Shown: in pieces, positions 5,764 to 9,476 of the stretch
Layout of the letters: the number at the start of each line of letters is the position of its first letter
Position numbering within the stretch: the stretch's first letter is position 1
Source: Candidatus Cloacimonadota bacterium
GTDB lineage: Bacteria > Cloacimonadota > Cloacimonadia > Cloacimonadales > TCS61
DNA: 9,476 nt
Reading direction: 5' to 3'
Assembly: GCA_030628755.1 (NCBI GenBank)
Contig: DAOVQH010000074.1
Span: 1-9,476, forward strand
Notes under the pieces: model-generated
The model's input: only the letters and a program-made list of their open reading frames with translations
Database searches by the model: none
What the model was told of the DNA's origin: nothing
Position numbers and translations under genes: made by a program

Positions 5764-6894
5764 CTACTTTGAACTGATAACCAACTCAGCAAAGCGATTC
5801 CAGGAATATTTTCGGTTCTCAATTTTAATATTTTCTTTTAATTTCTTTTCATCTAATTTGAAAAAATCTACAACTGCTTGAGCGAAATCATCTGAAGAAC
5901 AGGATTTTGCCACAATACCTGTTTCCTTATCCTCAATTATTTCAGGAAGTCCTCCAACCGGAGTAACGACAGCACCTAATCCCATATCAAAGCCAATTTG
6001 AGCAACTCCACTTTGAGTTGCCTGTTTATAGGGAAGAGCCAGCACATCCGCAGCTTTGAAAAAAACCTCAACTTCTTCATTAGGAACGAACTGTCTGCGG
6101 AAAGTTACTTTATCATTTAGTTCCAATTCATTGATAAGATCATAATATAGCTTTGAGTTTCCATAAACTTCACCAACGATCAAAAGATGGGCATCCGGCA
6201 TTTGTTCCAAAACAAATGGAAGGGATTTGATCAAAATGTCTAAACCTTTATAAGGCTTAATATAACCAAAGAACAGGATAACTTTCTTATCTTTCAAACC
6301 CATTTTTTCTTTTGCTTCCTGTTTGTTGAAACGATTGTTATTATAAAATGTATAAGTTGGATGAAACCCGAGAGTAATATCTTTTTTCGGGAATAACCTC
6401 TTCCCATCATCATAAACAGAATGGGAAAGTGTTACAATGCTGTCAGAATATTGCATACCATATTTTATCAGTTTTTCAGCAAAAGCCCACTTTTCATGGC
6501 TCTCAAGGTTATGTGCGATTGTTATGATTTTTATATCCTGTTTCTGCTTAATTTTCCTGGAGATTATTCCATAAGCAAGTGACATAAAAGGTATCCAGTA
6601 ATTGAAGATAACCAGATCCGGTTTGAAATCAATGATTCTTTTGGCAGTTGATGAAAAACTAAATGGATTATAAGGTGTTAATAATCTTTCATTAGGGATC
6701 TGGAGGAATATATTACTTCTGTCATATTGTGTTTTCCCCGGAAATAAAAATGATGGATATTGTCTTTTGAAATTAATACTTAATACTTCATTTCCCTGAG
6801 ATAGTACTTCAAACAGATGAGCAGTAAATTGAGAAATTCCACCCCTGAAAGGATGAACAGGTCCGATAATTACTATTCTTAAATCTTTCCCCAA
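5764..6894 (-). CDS. GT4-like glycosyltransferase, GT-B fold
   Basis: The 376-residue protein has two Rossmann-like halves. The first carries GPVHPFRGGISQF (residues 11-23), the glycine-rich acceptor loop of GT4-type enzymes, and TIAHNLESHE (125-134). The second carries ILFFGYIKPYKGLDILIKSL (206-225), ADVLALPYK (282-290), TQSGVAQIGFDMG (293-305) and VGGLPEII (313-320), the nucleotide-sugar half. No membrane segment is obvious; it probably acts at the inner face of the membrane on glycolipid or polysaccharide. The classical E-x7-E acid pair is not present in the usual form, as in related 'ATQSGVAQIA' enzymes I recall. Start is TTG (6892-6894): a GAGG site lies 5-6 bases upstream, no early ATG exists, and an in-frame TGA precedes it at 6919-6921. 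A weak TTGTTC/TATGAT promoter (6938-6964, 15-base spacing) may lie ahead. Donor and acceptor unknown. Confidence 0.88.
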   Translation of the reverse strand: MGKDLRIVIIGPVHPFRGGISQFTAHLFEVLSQGNEVLSINFKRQYPSFLFPGKTQYDRSNIFLQIPNERLLTPYNPFSFSSTAKRIIDFKPDLVIFNYWIPFMSLAYGIISRKIKQKQDIKIITIAHNLESHEKWAFAEKLIKYGMQYSDSIVTLSHSVYDDGKRLFPKKDITLGFHPTYTFYNNNRFNKQEAKEKMGLKDKKVILFFGYIKPYKGLDILIKSLPFVLEQMPDAHLLIVGEVYGNSKLYYDLINELELNDKVTFRRQFVPNEEVEVFFKAADVLALPYKQATQSGVAQIGFDMGLGAVVTPVGGLPEIIEDKETGIVAKSCSSDDFAQAVVDFFKLDEKKLKENIKIENRKYSWNRFAELVISSK

Positions 6895-7000
6895 TTTTTC
6901 CTCAGAATTATTTTCACTTCATTTCAAACAAAAATGAATCATATTTTTTTATCGTTAAGAACAAAAGAATCTTCTAATTCACTATTGATGCTTGTTTTCG

Positions 7001-7579
7001 TTATTCCAATTTATCTATATTCTCTGTTGTTTCAACTTTCTCTGACTTTTCTTTTGCTATTTTCTCCTTTTCTTTCTTTGAAATTACTACCTTCTCAATA
7101 AACTCGTCGAATAGGATGTCAGGACACATTTCAGCGATGCTGTTAACAATTTCCAACATATTCGGAAAATTAATTGTAAATTCAAAAACCTTTTCTTTAT
7201 CATTATCCGAATACTTCAATCTTATCATTTTTCTTTTAGCATCGTTCAGCTCCATTCGTTTTAAGGAATTCCAGTAAATTTTAATAGATTTCCGTGCTAG
7301 ATACCTGAAAGCAATTTTTTCTTTTGTAAAGAGAATGCTATTCAAGGTTAATAGATTTTTAAAAACAGAATTTGCTGCCAGGAACATTATTGCAAAGGGA
7401 ACAAATTTATAAAACTTAGAGGAATCCATACCAATCCTTGTGAAGATAAGCCAGAAAGAATAAGCAATTGCCAGAACTCCGAAGGTTAAAGTAAACCAGC
7501 GCATAAACTGGTTAAATTTATACACACGTGGTAATCCTTTTTGCTTATTTATATCGATAAGATCTTCCAATTTATTCAT
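7001..7579 (-). CDS. Two-TM membrane protein with a PH-like cytoplasmic domain (unknown function)
   Basis: I do not recognise a named family. Product is 192 residues: a short soluble start, hydrophobic segments at about 29-48 and 58-77, then a region of alternating strands (about 80-150: TKEKIAFRY, IYWNSLKRMEL, MIRLKYSD, KVFEFTI) closed by a helix (LEIVNSIAEMC). This pattern of two TM helices followed by a small beta-rich domain resembles YcxB-like or bacterial PH-domain proteins, where 'W..L..M.....M.IRLKY' sits in the first half of the domain. The end (167-192) is Lys/Glu-rich and likely disordered. ATG at 7577-7579 overlaps the last 8 bases of the PHP gene, and GAGGAAA sits just upstream, so the two are co-translated. 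Domain call is inference from the pattern. Confidence 0.8.
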   Translation of the reverse strand: MNKLEDLIDINKQKGLPRVYKFNQFMRWFTLTFGVLAIAYSFWLIFTRIGMDSSKFYKFVPFAIMFLAANSVFKNLLTLNSILFTKEKIAFRYLARKSIKIYWNSLKRMELNDAKRKMIRLKYSDNDKEKVFEFTINFPNMLEIVNSIAEMCPDILFDEFIEKVVISKKEKEKIAKEKSEKVETTENIDKLE

Positions 7580-8393
7580 AATTTCCTCGATTCAACTCGT
7601 CTAGCACAAATTCTGGTGCAGTATAATTTCCAAATATCTCCAGGTCAATTCCTTCACCATGAAAATCACTGCCACCTGTTCTGATCAAATAGTTATTCTG
7701 TGCTATCTCGTTGTAGTGATAAATCGTTTCGTCATTACTCTTTGCATAAAATACTTCCAGTCCATCAATCCCGAAGCGAATTAAATCATAAACCAGCCTG
7801 TCGTCTCTAAGAGAATATGGGTGAGCCAGAACACTTATCCCGCCTGCCCTGCGTATTGCTTTTATCACTTTCTTTGATGAAGGCGCGGATTTAGGAACGT
7901 AAGCATAACAGTGCTCCCCGATGTATTTTTCAAAAGCTTCATACTTGTCTTTACAATATCCTGCGTTGATCATAGCACGAGAAATGTGTGGTCTTCCCAG
8001 GTAATTATTCTCCCCGGTAAGTTCCTGAACTTGTTCCATTTTCAGTTTGATACCCTGTTCATTCAGTTTTTCAACCATCTTTTTTGCACGTTCATACCTG
8101 CTGTCATATATAGATTTCAATAGAATGTTAAGCTTTTCATCTTCAGTATCGATATTGTAGGCAAGGATATGAACATCTCGACCTTTATGGAAACTGCTTA
8201 TTTCAACACCGGGAATTAATTCAATTCCATTTGTCTCTGCCAGGTCTTTTGCAGCTCGATAACCTCCCAGATTATCATGGTCTGTGATTGCAATTACATC
8301 ATATCCCCGTTCTTTAGCAAGTTCTAAAACCTCCTTTGGAGAAAGGAGACCATCAGAATAGTTCGTATGTATATGAAGATCTATCTTTTTCAT
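7572..8393 (-). CDS. PHP-domain metal-dependent phosphoesterase (TrpH/RNase AM-like)
   Basis: A single PHP domain spans nearly the whole 273 residues. Metal ligands expected of the family are visible: H7 and H9 in DLHIHTNYSDG with D14, H39 in ITDHD, E64 in PGVEIS, H75 in DVHILAY, H136 in LGRPH, H191 in LAHP, and D243/H245 in GGSDFHG. This is the arrangement of E. coli YciV (TrpH, RNase AM), which removes nucleotides from 5' ends of RNA and acts on 3',5'-bisphosphonucleotides; length also fits. The substrate here is not shown. ATG at 8391-8393 has an AAAGGAT site 5-6 bases before it. A TTGACA on the minus strand at 8444-8449 is a possible -35, but no good -10 follows. First gene of the three-gene minus-strand group. 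Confidence 0.92.
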   Translation of the reverse strand: MKKIDLHIHTNYSDGLLSPKEVLELAKERGYDVIAITDHDNLGGYRAAKDLAETNGIELIPGVEISSFHKGRDVHILAYNIDTEDEKLNILLKSIYDSRYERAKKMVEKLNEQGIKLKMEQVQELTGENNYLGRPHISRAMINAGYCKDKYEAFEKYIGEHCYAYVPKSAPSSKKVIKAIRRAGGISVLAHPYSLRDDRLVYDLIRFGIDGLEVFYAKSNDETIYHYNEIAQNNYLIRTGGSDFHGEGIDLEIFGNYTAPEFVLDELNRGNYE

Positions 8394-8470
8394 TTAAATC
8401 CTTTAATTTTTTTAAGTATTTGAATTTTCAAAAAGCTGATATTTGTCAACGGAAATGTATTCTTATTTAG

Positions 8471-8565
8471 AGTAGCCATTTTTGGAGTAGCCGACTCCGT
8501 CGGCATAATTCGGCGACGGAGTCACCGATTCCACATTATTTTTGCTAAGCTTGACGGAGTCAAGC
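8471..8565. repeat. Intergenic hairpin-rich repeat with three GACGGAGTC units
   Basis: The motif GACGGAGTCA occurs at 8515-8524 and 8553-8562, and GACTCCGTC (its inverse) at 8493-8501. GACTCCGTCG (8493-8502) pairs with CGACGGAGTC (8514-8523) in a 10-base hairpin. GCCGAC/GTCGGC (8490-8495 and 8499-8504) and GCTTGAC/GTCAAGC (8549-8555 and 8559-8565) form smaller ones. AGTAGCC is also repeated directly (8471-8477, 8486-8492). The block is richer in G+C than its surroundings and begins 15 bases beyond the stop of the minus-strand gene at 8581. It looks like a dispersed palindromic intergenic repeat; a transcription-ending role is possible but no T-run follows on the minus strand. Confidence 0.65.
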
Positions 8566-8580
8566 ACCCCATAATATCTT

Positions 8581-9150
8581 TTATTTATCCGAAAAAAGAA
8601 TTTTAAAATTCCTATCCGGCATAAAATTCTCTTTATACCAATAGAAAATGTACTTATTCCCTATATCCTTTAAACTGTCTGGCATATAGGAAAGAGAATC
8701 CAGTATGAGCTCTTTGGGAAAAGTTAGAGTGTAATTCACCTGTTCGAACGGTCTGCCCCAGCTTTGTGTTGTAACTAAAATGTATTCAGCTTTATTACCC
8801 AGAAGTTTCTGACAGTAAGAGATTCTATATTTTACTGTAGTATCAGGTTCAATCTCTAAAGTAAAAAATGCGCCTTTCTCATTTCTACGAATAATTGTAT
8901 CGATCGAATCACTCAGAACATTTATAGCTCTGATAGAATCAACCTCTCCATATAGTGTATCCACAGGAAAGGGATAAAATAGAATTTTTTTTATTTCTTT
9001 GTCTTTAAAATTACGAAAGTAGTAAATTCCATCTACATAAAAATATTCATCTTTTATTTCAAAGTTAAGGTCTTCACGAAAGAACTGCAGGTCGAGGGGG
9101 AAAAGATCTGTAATAAAAAACAGTATGAAAAGTATAGATAATTTCTTCAA
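8581..9150 (-). CDS. Exported protein of unknown function
   Basis: The 189-residue product starts with a typical Sec signal, KK then about 13 hydrophobic residues (LSILFILFFITDL); cleavage near residue 18-20 is likely. The mature part is predicted beta-rich, with alternating strands such as YFYVDGIYYFRNF (36-48), ILFYPFPVDTLYGEVDSI (56-73), FFTLEIEPDTTVKYRISY (95-112), and EYILVTTQSWGRPFEQVNYTLTFP (122-145). I do not recognise a named family; the pattern suggests a single beta-sandwich domain like those in secreted or lipoprotein-like proteins of the FCB group. Start is TTG (9148-9150) with an in-frame TAA just upstream (9157-9159) and no clear Shine-Dalgarno, unlike its neighbours, so the true start is uncertain or expression is weak. 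It lies 131 bases downstream of the gene at the right edge, on the same strand. Confidence 0.75.
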   Translation of the reverse strand: MKKLSILFILFFITDLFPLDLQFFREDLNFEIKDEYFYVDGIYYFRNFKDKEIKKILFYPFPVDTLYGEVDSIRAINVLSDSIDTIIRRNEKGAFFTLEIEPDTTVKYRISYCQKLLGNKAEYILVTTQSWGRPFEQVNYTLTFPKELILDSLSYMPDSLKDIGNKYIFYWYKENFMPDRNFKILFSDK

Positions 9151-9215
9151 TTTTATTTACATTAATGCCAAATGTTCTCATGCATTAACATCATAAAAAT
9201 CATATTCACCTTCGG

Positions 9216-9270
9216 AACGGTTGGAGAACGAATCAACCGTTGCGAATCCGGCAGCTGCCGGAGTTCGCAA
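9216..9270. repeat. Paired inverted repeats beyond the stop of the right-edge gene
   Basis: Two adjoining hairpins are visible. AACGGTTG (9216-9223) pairs with CAACCGTT (9234-9241). TTGCGAATCCGGCAG (9240-9254) pairs with the arm at 9255-9270, perfect except for one bulged G (9263); its core TCCGGCAGCTGCCGGA (9247-9262) is a perfect 16-base palindrome. They share bases 9240-9241, so only one can close fully at once. The block lies 11 bases after the stop of the minus-strand gene. It could end transcription, but no T-run follows immediately, and its high G+C content and symmetry fit a dispersed palindromic element better. Confidence 0.7.
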
Positions 9271-9281
9271 GGTTTGTGTTT

Positions 9282-9476
9282 CTATTTCAACAGCAGCATC
9301 TTATTACAGGCTACTTCTTTCCCACCTACAATTAACTTATATAGATATACTCCAGATGGCATTTCTTTTGCATTCCACACGACTGAAGACTTTAGTCCGG
9401 CAGAGACGGATTGATTGTTGCTGATCAGTAATCGGTCTACTTTTTGTCCTCTTGAATTGTAAATTTCTATCTGCCA
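9282..9476 (-). CDS. C-terminal sorting-type domain of a large secreted protein (5' partial)
   Basis: On the minus strand the frame ending at TAG (9282-9284) is open to the right edge, 64 residues. It begins WQIEIYNSRGQKVDRLLIS, passes through SSVVWNAKEMPSGVYLYKL and ends GGKEVACNKMLLLK. This is the pattern of the T9SS type A / FlgD-Ig-like C-terminal domain: a first strand with 'IYNxxGQ', a 'W(N/D)' strand, 'PSGVYxYKL', and the final 'KMLLLK'. Such tails direct or anchor secreted proteins in FCB bacteria. The functional part of the protein is outside the window. The N-terminal Trp could be the join to a preceding beta domain. No Arg-rich cleavage or other sorting motif needs to be invoked. 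Confidence 0.85.
   Translation of the reverse strand, partial: WQIEIYNSRGQKVDRLLISNNQSVSAGLKSSVVWNAKEMPSGVYLYKLIVGGKEVACNKMLLLK

Noticed and set aside
9172..9424. Two + strand frames near the right edge
   Set aside because: They run across the palindromic repeat and antisense to the sorting-domain end, which has a clear family pattern.

Overview
The window is A+T-rich bacterial chromosome with strong Shine-Dalgarno sites. It carries a core translation-gene operon on the + strand, flanked by minus-strand genes. The last gene ends in a secretion/sorting-type C-terminal domain of the kind abundant in the FCB group (Bacteroidota, Cloacimonadota, Marinimicrobia and relatives). With the A+T-rich codon use and hairpin-forming intergenic repeats, this suggests an uncultured FCB lineage, perhaps Cloacimonadota-like. 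That placement is an inference from style, not from alignment.

Layout. Positions 1-545 look like the worn edge of an accessory region: the 3' end of a YhcG/DUF1016-type nuclease gene on + and a 5'-truncated FRG-type gene on minus, facing each other. Next comes an intact membrane-anchored M23 peptidase (minus), whose stop codon lies inside the FRG remnant. It is divergent from a ribosomal cluster: rplM-rpsI, a structured gap, then rpsB-tsf-pyrH-frr and a small 2[4Fe-4S] ferredoxin (1494-5761). The order is the familiar one for ribosomal proteins L13, S9 and S2, elongation factor Ts, UMP kinase and ribosome recycling factor. Two things stand out: a long imperfect hairpin just before rpsB (2401-2466), and a roughly 136-residue Lys/Glu/Pro-rich tail on S2.

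The ferredoxin gene meets a minus-strand gene end to end with 2 bases between. That minus-strand group reads, in transcription order, PHP-domain phosphoesterase, two-TM membrane protein (overlapping by 8 bases), then a GT4-like glycosyltransferase. Upstream lies a hairpin-rich repeat (8471-8565), an exported protein of unknown function (8581-9150), a second hairpin pair (9216-9270), and the C-terminal 64 residues of a large secreted protein running off the right edge.

No tRNA, rRNA, CRISPR array, insertion sequence or obvious new multi-gene system was seen. The strongest leads are the rpsB leader structure, the S2 tail, and the two intergenic repeats.
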